DNA of 64,000 bases from Kallotenue papyrolyticum (GTDB lineage: Bacteria; Chloroflexota; Chloroflexia; Chloroflexales; Kallotenuaceae): contig NZ_JAGA01000002.1 in assembly GCF_000526415.1 (NCBI RefSeq), positions 1-64,000 of the forward strand. Direction: 5' to 3'. The notes under the pieces were generated by a model. The model worked only from the letters and a program-made list of their open reading frames with translations, did not search any database and was not told the origin of the DNA. Below are positions 10,108 through 18,361 of this stretch, in pieces. Positions within the stretch are counted from its first letter, which is position 1, and every line of letters begins with the position of its first letter. The translations under genes were made by a program, and so were the position numbers.

Positions 10108-10911
10108 TCAGCGCGTGGCGGCTACGCCGCGCGGCTCGGTTGCGACGCGCGGGGGCAGAAACACCACCTGCGGACGTCCGGTGCGCGGATGGAGCGTTAC
10201 CTCGGCGCACACCCCATAGACCGCCTGGATCAGCGCCGGCGTCAGCACCGCGGCGGGTGTGCCGCTGGCGACCAGGTTCCCCGCCTTGAGCACGTAGATC
10301 TGGTCGCAGAAGAGCGCCGCCAGGTTCAGATCGTGGAGCGCGGCGATGGTGGTTACCTCCAAGCCACGCACCAGATCGAGCACCTCGAGCTGGTAACGAA
10401 TGTCAAGGTGGTTGGTCGGCTCGTCCAGCACCAGAAAGCGCGGCTGCTGCACCAGGGCGCGCGCGATCAACACGCGCTGCTTCTCGCCACCCGACAGCGA
10501 GAGAAAACTGCGTTCGGCATAGGCGAGCATGCCCACCTTGCACAGCGCCTCATCCACCAGCCGTCGATCCTCGGCCTGCTCGCGCGCGAGCAGGCCCTGG
10601 TGCGGCGCGCGGCCCATCCCTACCATCTCGCGCACGCTGAACTCGAACTCGCCCGGCTGCTCCTGCAACACTACGCCAATGCGCCTGGCGGCCTGCCGAG
10701 CGCTCAAGCGCCAGACATCCGCGTCATCCAGCAGCACCCGCCCGGCTTGGGGCTGCAGCACACGGTAGATGCAGCGCAGCAGCGAGGATTTGCCGCTGCC
10801 GTTGGGACCGATCAGGCCCACCAAACTGCCCGGCGCGCACTGCAGACTCACCGCGCGCACGATCTGCGCACCGGCCACGCTCCACGAGACGGCTTCGACG
10901 CGCAGACTCAT
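10108..10911 (-). CDS. btuD: Vitamin B12 ABC transporter ATP-binding protein BtuD
   Basis: A 267-residue ATPase that drives corrinoid import. Walker A is GPNGSGKSS near residue 39, the Q-loop LQEQPGEFEFSV, signature LSGGEKQRVLIARAL and Walker B FLVLDEPTNHLDI follow, and ALHDLN carries the switch His. This is the FecCD/BtuCD subclass with the typical LxxMGRxPH region (VGMGRAPHQGLL). Start ATG 10911 overlaps the permease stop as ATGA, giving tight coupling. The C-terminal 50 residues (VYGVCAEVTLHPRTGRPQ...) are standard for haem/iron/B12 ATPases. B12 specificity is inferred from the riboswitch at the head of the operon, not from this protein. Confidence 0.88.
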   Translation of the reverse strand: MSLRVEAVSWSVAGAQIVRAVSLQCAPGSLVGLIGPNGSGKSSLLRCIYRVLQPQAGRVLLDDADVWRLSARQAARRIGVVLQEQPGEFEFSVREMVGMGRAPHQGLLAREQAEDRRLVDEALCKVGMLAYAERSFLSLSGGEKQRVLIARALVQQPRFLVLDEPTNHLDIRYQLEVLDLVRGLEVTTIAALHDLNLAALFCDQIYVLKAGNLVASGTPAAVLTPALIQAVYGVCAEVTLHPRTGRPQVVFLPPRVATEPRGVAATR

Positions 10912-11999
10912 GCATACCCTCCCGCCAGGGCGTTGCCGCGCCGCATCAACCAGATGCAAAAGGGCGCGCCCAGCAGCGCTGTGATAATGCCGATTGGCAG
11001 CTCCTGCGGCGCCACAACCACCCGCGCCAAAACATCTACCCAGATCAGGAAGATGGCGCCGGCCAGGGCGGCCACCGGCAGCAGCCGATGGTGCTCGGCC
11101 CCGACCAGCAGCCGCAGGATGTGTGGCAACATCAGCCCGACAAAGCCGATCCCGCCACTCACGGCGACCAGCGTCCCGGTCATCAGCGAGGTCAGAGTCA
11201 AGACCTGGCGGCGGAAGCGGCCGGCATCCACGCCGAGCGTTGCAGCGGTCTCCTCGCCGATGCTCAGGATGTTGAGCGCGCGGGCCTGAAGCACCAGGTA
11301 CGCGCTCCCCAGCAGCAGCACAAGCGCCGGCAGCCCCAGATAGTCCCAGCGCGCACCACCAAGGCCACCCAGCATCCAAAAGATCGCGCTTTTGACCGCC
11401 TCGCCGTTGTCGGCGTTGAAGATCAACACATTGGTCATTGCGGAAAAGATGTAGGACACCGCTACGCCGGCGAGGATCAGCCGACCGGTCGTCAGCCGCC
11501 CACCCTGCTGCGCCAGCACGTACACGACGCTAAAGGCCAGCAGTGCGCCCAGAAAGGCGGATATGGAGAGCGAGAGGCTGCCGAACCAGCGCACACCGAG
11601 CAGCATGACCGTTACCGCTCCCAGCGACGCACCCGACGAGACACCCAGCAGGTAGGGATCGGCCAACGGGTTGCGCACCAATGCCTGCATGGTCGTGCCG
11701 ATCAGCGCTAGCCCGGCCCCGACCAGCCCGCCCAGCAGTACGCGCGGAAAGCGGATCTCCCAGATAATCGTGAACTGGTATGTCTCCCAATTGGGTGTGA
11801 CCAGCCCCGGCAGGAGCTGGTGCAGCGCTACGCGCCACACCAGCGTCGGCGCAAGTGGCACCGGACCGATCATCACCGCCAGCGTCACCGTTGCCAGCAG
11901 CGCCAGGCCCAGCCCGCTCAGCAGCGCGCCAAATCCCAGGCGCGAGGCGGCCGGCGGCCGGGAGGCAACCATCGCGCGTGACAGCAGTGCCTGGCTCAT
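10908..11999 (-). CDS. btuC: Vitamin B12 ABC transporter permease BtuC (FecCD family)
   Basis: A 363-residue inner-membrane permease with about ten helices. Hallmarks of the FecCD family are FPRVLLGGLVGAGLALIGTTMQ, NPLADPYLLGVSSGASLGAV near residue 110, GGIGFVGLMLPHILRLLVG and the ending LPIGIITALLGAPFCIWLMRR. The start at 11999 overlaps the stop of the binding protein gene and its own stop overlaps btuD, both as ATGA. Together with BtuD and the lipoprotein it forms a complete importer. Siderophore transport would be the alternative reading; the cobalamin riboswitch upstream decides for corrinoids. Confidence 0.88.
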   Translation of the reverse strand: MSQALLSRAMVASRPPAASRLGFGALLSGLGLALLATVTLAVMIGPVPLAPTLVWRVALHQLLPGLVTPNWETYQFTIIWEIRFPRVLLGGLVGAGLALIGTTMQALVRNPLADPYLLGVSSGASLGAVTVMLLGVRWFGSLSLSISAFLGALLAFSVVYVLAQQGGRLTTGRLILAGVAVSYIFSAMTNVLIFNADNGEAVKSAIFWMLGGLGGARWDYLGLPALVLLLGSAYLVLQARALNILSIGEETAATLGVDAGRFRRQVLTLTSLMTGTLVAVSGGIGFVGLMLPHILRLLVGAEHHRLLPVAALAGAIFLIWVDVLARVVVAPQELPIGIITALLGAPFCIWLMRRGNALAGGYA

Positions 12000-13894
12000 T
12001 GGAACACCTCCGGGTAGAGCGCACGGGCCACCTGTTCGACCGCCGCCGGATTGCGCACGCCGCCCACCACACTCGACAGCGGCAGTACGGCGAAGCGCCG
12101 GTTGCGGATCGCGCTGATGGTGGCCAGGGCCGGGTTGCCCTGCAGCCAGGCCCGTTTCTGCTCGGCGTCGGTCTCGCCGTAATCGAAGATAAGGATCACC
12201 TCGGGATCGCGAGCGATGACCGCCTCCCAGCTCACCGCGCCGAACTCGTCGGCAAGATCGGCGAAGATGTTCTGGCCGCCGGCCAGACCGATGATCGTGT
12301 TGGCGATGCCGTGCCCACCGGCGGTGAAGGGAGCGTCCTCGCCGCTGTCGTAAACAAAAACGCGCGGCGAACGGCCCGTTGGCACTCGTTGCTGCACCGC
12401 CGCAATCCGCTCCTGCATATCGGCAACCAGCGCCGCGGCGCGCTCGGGCACGCCGAAGATCGCGCCGATGGTGCGGATGTCGTGGTACACCTGCTCCATG
12501 GTTACCGGCCCATCGCTGCAATACTCGGTCGCCAAATACGAGTTGATGCCCCTGGCCTGTAGCGCCGCGCGTGAGCGACCCTCCTCAAAGGCGCTGCGGA
12601 AGCCGCCATAGACGAAGTCCGGCCTGGCGGCCAGCAGCACTTCCAGCGAGGGGTATTGGTCGGCCAGCACCGGGATCGTCGCATAGGCCGCCTGATATTC
12701 CGGCAGAATGGCATCGTCAAGGTAGGCCGTGCCCACCATGCGCGCCTGCAGGCCAAGCGCGAGCAGCACTTCGGTGGTGTGCTGGTTCATGCTTACAGCG
12801 CGCTGCGGTGGCTGCGCGTAGGTCTGTGTCAGGCCACAGTTGCTGACGGTCAGCGGGAAGGCGCCGGCCGCACCCGTCCTCGCGGGGAAGTGCTCAGGGT
12901 AGAGCTGCGCAGCCAGCGCTTCGATCGCCTCGGCCAGGCGAGGGCCGGGCCGCGAGACCACATCCGCATTCAAGGTATAGACACGGCCCGTGCGGACGGC
13001 CTCGATCGCATCCCAGCCGGGTCGCGCGCGCAGCGCCGCGCTGCTCAACTGATCGGCCTGGCTGTCCGGCCCCAGGATCACCTGCGGGTTGCGCTCAACG
13101 ACCATCTCCGGATTGATCACCGGGTACTCGTCCTGCGCGTCCGCAAAGATGTTGGTCGCGCCCATCAGCTCGATCATCTGGCCGATAAAGGTGCGCGCCC
13201 CGGTCGTGATCAGCGGATCGCCGGACACCTCCCAGTACACGCGTGGCCGCTCGGCCGCCGGAATGGTCGCGACGACATCGGCGACGGCAGCAATGCGCTG
13301 CTGCATCGTCGCCACGAGCTGGTCGGCCCGGTCGGCGTGGCCGGTCAGGCGTCCAAGCTGGCGGATGCCGGCATAGACCGCTTCGATGCTGTCCGGCGCC
13401 AAGACCACCACCGGCAGGCCCAGACGCTCAAGCTGTGCGACCACCGGCTGCTGCCGGGCGCTCCCGGCGATCACCAGGTCCGGTTGCAGGCCGACGATCG
13501 CCTCGACGCTGATCGATGCGGCTGCAAAGCCACCGATCGTGGGCAGTTCGGCCACCTCCGCCGGGTAGTTGCAGAAGGTGGTCCGGCCCACCACCTGCGG
13601 GCCGGCGCCGATGGCAAAGAGGATCTCGGTCACCGAGGGCGCCAGCGAGACGATGCGCTGCGGCACCCGCTCCAGGGTAACACTGCGGCCCAGATCGTCG
13701 CTCACCGTGATCGGGGTCAGCGCCGTGGCGACAGCTCCGGCCGACGCCGGCGCAGCAGGCGTGGCCGATGCGCCGGTTGGCAGCTCGCCGGCAGGCTGCT
13801 GCGCAGAATCGGCACCACAGGCCGCCAGAGCGAGCGCCAGACTGAGCAGCAGCAGGGTCAGGGAGCGCATCCAGATACGTACAGATTGCTGCAT
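11996..13894 (-). CDS. btuF: Corrinoid-binding lipoprotein with two fused BtuF domains
   Basis: A 632-residue exported lipoprotein. The signal peptide is followed by a lipobox (LALAACG, Cys near residue 26) and a Pro/Ala/Thr linker. Domain 1 (about 60-325) begins ITVSDDLGRSVTLERVPQRI and has the BtuF-like VSLAPSVTEILFAIG. Domain 2 (about 345-632) has YAQPPQRAVSMNQHTTEVLLALGL and EVILIFDYGETDAEQKRAWL. Each is a full periplasmic-binding-protein-III domain, so the protein is about twice the normal length. It is first in a three-gene operon (spacing -4 and -4) behind a cobalamin riboswitch. Both domains may serve one BtuCD complex; whether they bind the same corrinoid is open. The second domain is clearly diverged from the first, so this is not a very recent duplication. 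Confidence 0.88.
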   Translation of the reverse strand: MQQSVRIWMRSLTLLLLSLALALAACGADSAQQPAGELPTGASATPAAPASAGAVATALTPITVSDDLGRSVTLERVPQRIVSLAPSVTEILFAIGAGPQVVGRTTFCNYPAEVAELPTIGGFAAASISVEAIVGLQPDLVIAGSARQQPVVAQLERLGLPVVVLAPDSIEAVYAGIRQLGRLTGHADRADQLVATMQQRIAAVADVVATIPAAERPRVYWEVSGDPLITTGARTFIGQMIELMGATNIFADAQDEYPVINPEMVVERNPQVILGPDSQADQLSSAALRARPGWDAIEAVRTGRVYTLNADVVSRPGPRLAEAIEALAAQLYPEHFPARTGAAGAFPLTVSNCGLTQTYAQPPQRAVSMNQHTTEVLLALGLQARMVGTAYLDDAILPEYQAAYATIPVLADQYPSLEVLLAARPDFVYGGFRSAFEEGRSRAALQARGINSYLATEYCSDGPVTMEQVYHDIRTIGAIFGVPERAAALVADMQERIAAVQQRVPTGRSPRVFVYDSGEDAPFTAGGHGIANTIIGLAGGQNIFADLADEFGAVSWEAVIARDPEVILIFDYGETDAEQKRAWLQGNPALATISAIRNRRFAVLPLSSVVGGVRNPAAVEQVARALYPEVFQ

Positions 13895-13916
13895 GAAAAC
13901 CTCCTACGCACAAGTC

Positions 13917-13942
13917 AAAACCCCCGGCCAAGCGACCGGGGG
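13917..13942 (-). terminator. Riboswitch expression-platform terminator
   Basis: On the minus strand, CCCCCGG (13936-13942) pairs with CCGGGGG (13921-13927) across an 8-base loop and is followed by TTTT. It lies between the cobalamin aptamer and the btuF start, 22 bases before the ATG, where a riboswitch-controlled terminator would be expected. Confidence 0.75.
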
Positions 13943-13979
13943 TAGCACAAGCACCGGGCCAACCTGCGCGCAGGAGCGG

Positions 13980-13997
13980 CTAAGGCGCACGGGGCAT
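13980..13997 (-). CDS. Five-codon leader ORF (MPRAP)
   Basis: ATG CCC CGT GCG CCT TAG is preceded by a perfect AAGGAGG seven bases upstream. It sits between the cobalamin aptamer and the terminator of the btu operon. The ribosome site is the strongest in the neighbourhood, which is hard to explain unless a ribosome is meant to load there. It may be a leader peptide or a ribosome-docking site coupled to the riboswitch decision. There is no direct proof of translation. Confidence 0.35.
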   Translation of the reverse strand: MPRAP

Positions 13998-14034
13998 GTT
14001 CGTCCTCCTTGGCTCGAGAAGGGTTGAACAGCAA

Positions 14035-14190
14035 CGTCGCGGCAGGCGTCCTGGCTTCCGGCGGGCGAAGCGCGCCACCGGTTACAGTTGCGGCACAGCG
14101 CTGGACTTGCACCAGCTTCCACCTTTATGCCCTAGCATCCGGGCTAGCGGGTCACCGCGACGGTTCGGTTTGTGAGTGTGCAGGTAGCGA
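14035..14190 (-). promoter_or_regulatory. Cobalamin riboswitch
   Basis: Read on the minus strand, the segment contains GCTGGTGCAAGTCCAGC, then GCCGCAACTGTAACCGGTGG (14077-14096), and finally the B12 box AGCCAGGACGCCTGCC (14041-14056), in the order and spacing of the cobalamin aptamer. It lies just downstream of a promoter and upstream of btuF-btuC-btuD. With a terminator following at 13917-13942, the likely mechanism is B12-dependent transcription termination. The outer boundaries are approximate. Confidence 0.93.
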
Positions 14191-14198
14191 CGACGGGG

Positions 14199-14227
14199 AT
14201 TGTAGCATAGCTCGCGTCCGCGCACAA
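14199..14227 (-). promoter_or_regulatory. btu operon promoter
   Basis: Minus-strand TTGTGC (14222-14227), a 17-base spacer and TACAAT (14199-14204) place the transcription start near 14192, directly at the 5' end of the cobalamin riboswitch. Confidence 0.65.
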
Positions 14228-14245
14228 CAGCGCCGGGGCGGGCAA

Positions 14246-14270
14246 CAAAAAACCCGCCACAACGGCGGGT
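14246..14270 (-). terminator. Terminator of tRNA-Gly
   Basis: Minus-strand ACCCGCC (14264-14270) and GGCGGGT (14252-14258) form a 7-bp stem with a 5-base loop, and a run of six T follows the stem. It ends the tRNA-Gly transcript just before the btu promoter. Confidence 0.85.
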
Positions 14271-14273
14271 GAG

Positions 14274-14349
14274 TGGAGCGGGAGACGGGATTCGAACCCG
14301 CGACCTTCTCCTTGGCAAGGAGATGCTCTACCAACTGAGCCACTCCCGC
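14274..14349 (-). tRNA. tRNA-Gly (GCC anticodon)
   Basis: A full cloverleaf on the minus strand: acceptor GCGGGAG pairs with CTCCCGC, the D arm has GCTCAGTTGGTAGAGC, the anticodon arm is CTCCT-TGCCAAG-GAG with GCC at the wobble to third positions, and the T arm is GCGGGTTCGAATCCCGT. The CCA end is encoded (14274-14276). It has its own promoter and terminator. Confidence 0.97.
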
Positions 14350-14372
14350 AAGCTGCACTTGCGACGCTTAGG

Positions 14373-14401
14373 ATTATAGCACGCCGCGCGCAAAAATGCA
14401 A
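14373..14401 (-). promoter_or_regulatory. tRNA-Gly promoter
   Basis: Minus-strand TTGCAT (14396-14401), a 17-base spacer and perfect TATAAT (14373-14378), 24 bases before the mature tRNA 5' end. On the opposite strand, TATCAT at about 14431 may serve the divergent radical SAM gene. Confidence 0.85.
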
Positions 14402-14488
14402 ATCGGGTGGCAGCGCCGCGTGGGACGTGCTATCATGCACGCGTGGCAAACGAACGCATGTGCCACTAGAGACGGCGCGATACCTAGC

Positions 14489-15649
14489 ATGGATGCGGAG
14501 CAAAAACTTGAGCTGCTGGCCGACGACGCCCGCTTTGAAGCCTGCGACAGCTTCACACCGCGGCGCCGACGCGCGGCTGCCGGCGCCGGGATCCAGATGA
14601 CGCAGGGACCGGACGGACGGCCCATGGCGCTGTTGCGGCTGCTGCAGAGCAACCGCTGCGAGTGGGATTGTCCCTACTGTCCGCTGCGCCGCTCCAACGA
14701 TGTTCCGCGCGCGGCGCTGACGCCGGAAGAACTGGCGACGCTCTTTCTGCAGCGCCACCAGGCCGGCGCGGTGCAGGGCCTGTTCCTTTCCTCGGCGGTA
14801 GATGGCAGTGTGCGCACGGCCATGGCGCGCATGCTGACCACGCTCGAGCTGCTGCGCGGGCGCTATGCCTACACCGGCTACATTCATCTCAAGCTGATGC
14901 CGGGCGCGCGCGCCGACGAGGTCGAACACGCCGCGCGGCTGGCCGATCGCGTCTCGATCAACCTGGAAGCGCCCAACGGCGAGCGCCTGCGCCGCATCTC
15001 GCCGCAGCGGCGGTGGAGCGCGATCCTGGAGCCGATGGCCTACGCGCGCGATCAGCAGGCGGCCGGCGTGCTGCGCTCCGGCCAGACCACCCAGCTGGTG
15101 GTCGGCGCGGCGGGCGAGAGCGATCGCGAGATCTTCGACACCACGACGCGCCTGTACCGTGAGTTCAAGCTCCGGCGTGTCTATTTCAACGCCTTTCGGG
15201 CGCAGCCCAACACGCCGCTGGCCGGCCAGCCCTCCACGCCGCTGCTGCGCCAACAGCGCCTCCAGGAAGCCGACTGGCTGCTGCGCCACTATGGCTTCAA
15301 GCCCACGGAACTGCCGTTCGAAGACGACGACAACCTACCGCTGCAGCTCGACCCCAAATTCGCCTGGGCCATCCGACATCCGGAGCTGTTCCCCATCGAC
15401 GTGCAGCACGCCGATCGCGAGCAGTTGCTGCGCGTGCCGGGGATCGGCCCGATCAGCGCCGAGCGCATTCTGGCCCTGCGGCGCCTGGGGCGCTTCCGCG
15501 ATCTCGCCCACCTGCGCAAGCTGGGCGTCGTGATCGACAAGGCGCGCCATTTCATCACGCTCGATGGACGTTTCTTCGGCGCGGATGCCGCGCAGGTTGG
15601 CGCGCGCCTGCGCGCCCAGCCGGTGGTGGAGCAACTGAGCCTGTGGTAG
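14489..15649 (+). CDS. Putative DNA modification/repair radical SAM protein
   Basis: A 386-residue radical SAM enzyme. The 4Fe-4S motif CxxxCxxC (CEWDCPYC) lies near residues 57-64 in the context RLLQSNRCEWDCPYCPLRR. Downstream are HLKLMPGA and VSINLEAPNGERL, typical of the subfamily described as radical SAM linked to a uracil-DNA-glycosylase-like partner. The C-terminus has helix-hairpin-helix repeats (LLRVPGIGPISAERILALRRLGRF and following), suggesting DNA binding. ATG 14489 is preferred because upstream in-frame residues are not conserved in character and lie over the promoter. The expected glycosylase-like partner is not next to it here; the next gene is an ABC transporter 290 bases away. 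The substrate is unknown. Confidence 0.85.
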   Translation: MDAEQKLELLADDARFEACDSFTPRRRRAAAGAGIQMTQGPDGRPMALLRLLQSNRCEWDCPYCPLRRSNDVPRAALTPEELATLFLQRHQAGAVQGLFLSSAVDGSVRTAMARMLTTLELLRGRYAYTGYIHLKLMPGARADEVEHAARLADRVSINLEAPNGERLRRISPQRRWSAILEPMAYARDQQAAGVLRSGQTTQLVVGAAGESDREIFDTTTRLYREFKLRRVYFNAFRAQPNTPLAGQPSTPLLRQQRLQEADWLLRHYGFKPTELPFEDDDNLPLQLDPKFAWAIRHPELFPIDVQHADREQLLRVPGIGPISAERILALRRLGRFRDLAHLRKLGVVIDKARHFITLDGRFFGADAAQVGARLRAQPVVEQLSLW

Positions 15650-15943
15650 CGCCGCGCGGCACAACACCGCAACGCGGACGCGCCAAAAAAACGTAGCCTG
15701 CCGGCACCATCGCATGCGCCGCATCGGCCTCAGGCTGCCACGTGGCCGGCCAGAGAGAGCAGGATGTGGCCTCGCCGGAGCGGCGCCCAGCGTGCCGGAC
15801 GGGCCATCCTCCCGCTCCCGTCGCTGCGCTCCAGGCTGGCCGAGCCCCACGCCCACAGCAGGATGCGCCGCGGGGAGCGCACCGGGCATGACCACCAGGG
15901 GATAGCTCCGGCTGGACACGGGTAGTACAGTACAGAAAGCCCT

Positions 15944-16894
15944 ATGATTGAGGCGCACGATCTGCATAAATATTTTGGGACCTTTCATGCCGTGCGCGGC
16001 CTGTCGCTCACGGTGGCGCCCGGTCAGGTGCTGGCGCTGCTCGGACCCAACGGCGCGGGCAAAACCACCACCATCCGCATGCTGGCGGCGATCCTCAGGC
16101 CCGATCGCGGCACGGCGCGCGTCGCCGGTCATGATGTCGTGGCCGAACCGCGCCAGGTGCGTCAGCGCGTCGGGCTGCTGACCGAATACCCCGGCCTGTA
16201 TGCGCGCATGACCGCCGTCGATTACCTGCTCTTCTTTGGCCGCTTGCAGGGCATGAGTCAGGCGCAATGCGTGGCGCGCATCACGCAACTGCTGCACCAC
16301 TTCGACCTGTGGCACGCGCGCGAGCGCACACTGGACGGCTACAGCAAGGGCATGAAACAGAAAGTGGCCCTGATCCGCGCCATGCTCCACGATCCACCGG
16401 TGCTGTTCCTGGACGAGCCCACCACCGCCATGGACCCGCAGAGCGCGCGGCAGGTGCGCGACGCCATTGCGCACCTACGCGACGCTCGCCGCTCGATCGT
16501 GCTGTGCACGCACAACCTGAGTGAGGCTGAAGAGCTGGCCGATACCATCGCGGTGGTGCGTGGCGGCCAGATCGTGGCCGCCGGCACACACGCCGAGCTG
16601 ATGCAGCAGTTGCTCGGCGATCCGCTCTGGGAGCTGCGCCTAGCGCAACCGCTCAACGGCCAGATCCTGGAGCTGCGGCAGATGGTCACCATCGAGGATT
16701 GGGACGCTACCTGGCTGCGCTTCCGCACGCGCCGTCCGGCGGAGACCAATCCGGCGCTGCTGCGCCGGCTCCACGCCTTGGGCGTGCCGGTGATCTCGCT
16801 CAGCGAGGTACCGCGCTCGCTGGAGGCGGTCTATCTGCGCATCGTCGGCGAACAGCCGAAGGAACAGCCCTCCGCCGGGGAGGACGCGCCATGA
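15944..16894 (+). CDS. ABC transporter ATP-binding protein (ABC-2 exporter type)
   Basis: A 316-residue ATPase of the drug/Na+ exporter subclass. Walker A GPNGAGKTT is near residue 37, the Q-loop segment GLLTEYPGLYARMTAVDYL follows, the signature is YSKGMKQKVALIRAM, and Walker B VLFLDEPTTAMDP. A C-terminal domain of about 100 residues (MVTIEDWDATWLRFRTRRP...) is typical of NatA/CcmA-like exporter ATPases. The stop overlaps the start of the permease gene as ATGA. The ribosome site is weak (GAAAG). The 294 bases before it hold no recognisable gene. The cargo is unknown. Confidence 0.88.
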   Translation: MIEAHDLHKYFGTFHAVRGLSLTVAPGQVLALLGPNGAGKTTTIRMLAAILRPDRGTARVAGHDVVAEPRQVRQRVGLLTEYPGLYARMTAVDYLLFFGRLQGMSQAQCVARITQLLHHFDLWHARERTLDGYSKGMKQKVALIRAMLHDPPVLFLDEPTTAMDPQSARQVRDAIAHLRDARRSIVLCTHNLSEAEELADTIAVVRGGQIVAAGTHAELMQQLLGDPLWELRLAQPLNGQILELRQMVTIEDWDATWLRFRTRRPAETNPALLRRLHALGVPVISLSEVPRSLEAVYLRIVGEQPKEQPSAGEDAP

Positions 16895-18318
16895 CACTGT
16901 CGATGCGCCTAGTGGTGCGCCGCGAAATGCGCGACAGCCTCACCGACTGGCGTATGATGTTTCCGATCGTGACGCTGACCTTTGTCGTGCCGCTGCTGAT
17001 CGTCGCGGCGGCACTGGCCGCGATCGACTTCATCGACGACGACCGTTCGGTGGCACGCCTGGTGCCCTTCGGCCTATTGCTGGCCGGCTTTCTGCCGGCC
17101 TCGTTCTCGCTGATCACCGCGCTGGAAAGCTTTGTCGGCGAAAAGGAACGCAACACGCTCGAGTCGCTGCTGGCCACGCCCATGAGCGACGGCGAGCTGT
17201 ACCTGGGCAAGCTGATCGCCGCACTGACGCTGCCGTTGCTGTCGGCGCTGATGGCGATGGGCACCTACCTGATCGCGCTGGGCACCCTCAGCCCGCCGGA
17301 GATCATCGCGCAGCTCAACCCGCGGCTGCTGTGGCTGATGCTGGCGCTGATCGTAGTCAAAGCGATCGTCATGGTCGCCGGCGCGGTGATCATCTCGACA
17401 CACACCACCACCATTCGCGCCGCCAACCTGCTGGCGTCGTTCGTGCTGGTGCCCATGTCGGTGGTGGTTCAGCTCGAAGCGCTGGTGATCATCGCCCAAC
17501 AGCGCTACCTGCTCTGGAACATCTTCTGGGCGCTGTTGGTGATCGCCTTTATGCTCGTGCGCTCGGGCATGAACTCCTTCAACCGCGAGGCGATCCTGTC
17601 GCGCGAACACGCCGGCTTCGACGTGCGGCGCAGCTGGTGGAGCTTTCGCCAGTTTCTGCGCGAGTACCGGCCCGCCGGCGTGCCGCCCGAAGCGCGCACG
17701 CTGCCCTTCTCGGCGCGCCGCTTCTACCGCCATGAGCTGCCGGCGCTGCTGCACGACTATCGCGCTCCGCTGGCCGTGGCCTTTATCGGGGCCATGAGCG
17801 GCCTGATCTTTGGGCTGGCCGCCTTTGGCGAGTACCGCGCCGCCTGGCTCGACAGCTTTCTGCGCAGCAACATCGGCGATCCGCCTCCACCCTCCCCGGC
17901 GCTGGCGCTGGCCATCGCCGCCAACAACCTGCGCGTCGCCGTACTCTCCAATCTGCTGTCGATGGTTTCGTTCGGTGTCTTCGCCTTTCTGGTACCGACA
18001 GCCGCCTTCGCGCAGATCGGCTACGTAGCGGCCTGGCATGCGGCGCATGGCCTCAACCCCTCGACCTTTGTGCTGGCGTATGTCGTACCCCACGGCCTGA
18101 TCGAGCTACCGGTCTTTCTGCTGTCGTCAGCGCTGGGCATTCGCATCGGCGCGGCGCTACTCTACGCGCCGCGAGGCTTCAGCATCGGCCAAAACCTGCT
18201 CTGGTCGCTGGCCAACTTCATCAAAACGCTGCTGCTGCTGATCCTGCCGCTGACGCTGCTGGCCGCGCTGATCGAAGGGCTGATCACGCCGCAGATCATT
18301 CGTCTGCTCTACGGCTAG
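16891..18318 (+). CDS. ABC-2 permease fused to a SpoIIM-like (DUF95) domain
   Basis: A 475-residue membrane protein. Residues 1-250 are an ABC-2 permease: ALESFVGEKERNTLESLLATPMSDGELYLGK is the classical signature, flanked by six helices. After a soluble linker (FNREAILSREHAGFDVRRSWWSF...) the last 190 residues form a second membrane module with NNLRVAVLSNLLSMVSFGVF and PHGLIELPVFLLSSALGIRIG, which is the pattern of the SpoIIM/DUF95 family. The start at 16891 overlaps the ATPase gene. The combination suggests an exporter with a built-in SpoIIM-type partner. SpoIIM acts with peptidoglycan hydrolases during engulfment in sporulating bacteria, but no such role can be read off here. Confidence 0.82.
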   Translation: MTLSMRLVVRREMRDSLTDWRMMFPIVTLTFVVPLLIVAAALAAIDFIDDDRSVARLVPFGLLLAGFLPASFSLITALESFVGEKERNTLESLLATPMSDGELYLGKLIAALTLPLLSALMAMGTYLIALGTLSPPEIIAQLNPRLLWLMLALIVVKAIVMVAGAVIISTHTTTIRAANLLASFVLVPMSVVVQLEALVIIAQQRYLLWNIFWALLVIAFMLVRSGMNSFNREAILSREHAGFDVRRSWWSFRQFLREYRPAGVPPEARTLPFSARRFYRHELPALLHDYRAPLAVAFIGAMSGLIFGLAAFGEYRAAWLDSFLRSNIGDPPPPSPALALAIAANNLRVAVLSNLLSMVSFGVFAFLVPTAAFAQIGYVAAWHAAHGLNPSTFVLAYVVPHGLIELPVFLLSSALGIRIGAALLYAPRGFSIGQNLLWSLANFIKTLLLLILPLTLLAALIEGLITPQIIRLLYG

Positions 18319-18361
18319 GCTCGCGGCGCGCATGCGGTAGAATACAGCGGGAGCACAACGC

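Noticed and set aside
10912-11379. Longer reading of the BtuD ATPase frame
   Set aside because: The extension lies over the permease gene in another frame; ATG 10911 overlapping the btuC stop is the natural start.
12000-12521. Longer reading of the BtuC frame
   Set aside because: It is antisense-like low-complexity sequence over the binding-protein gene; MSQALL at 11999 gives a normal FecCD permease.
14396-14488. Upstream extension of the radical SAM repair protein
   Set aside because: It would start over the tRNA-Gly promoter and the added residues do not look protein-like.
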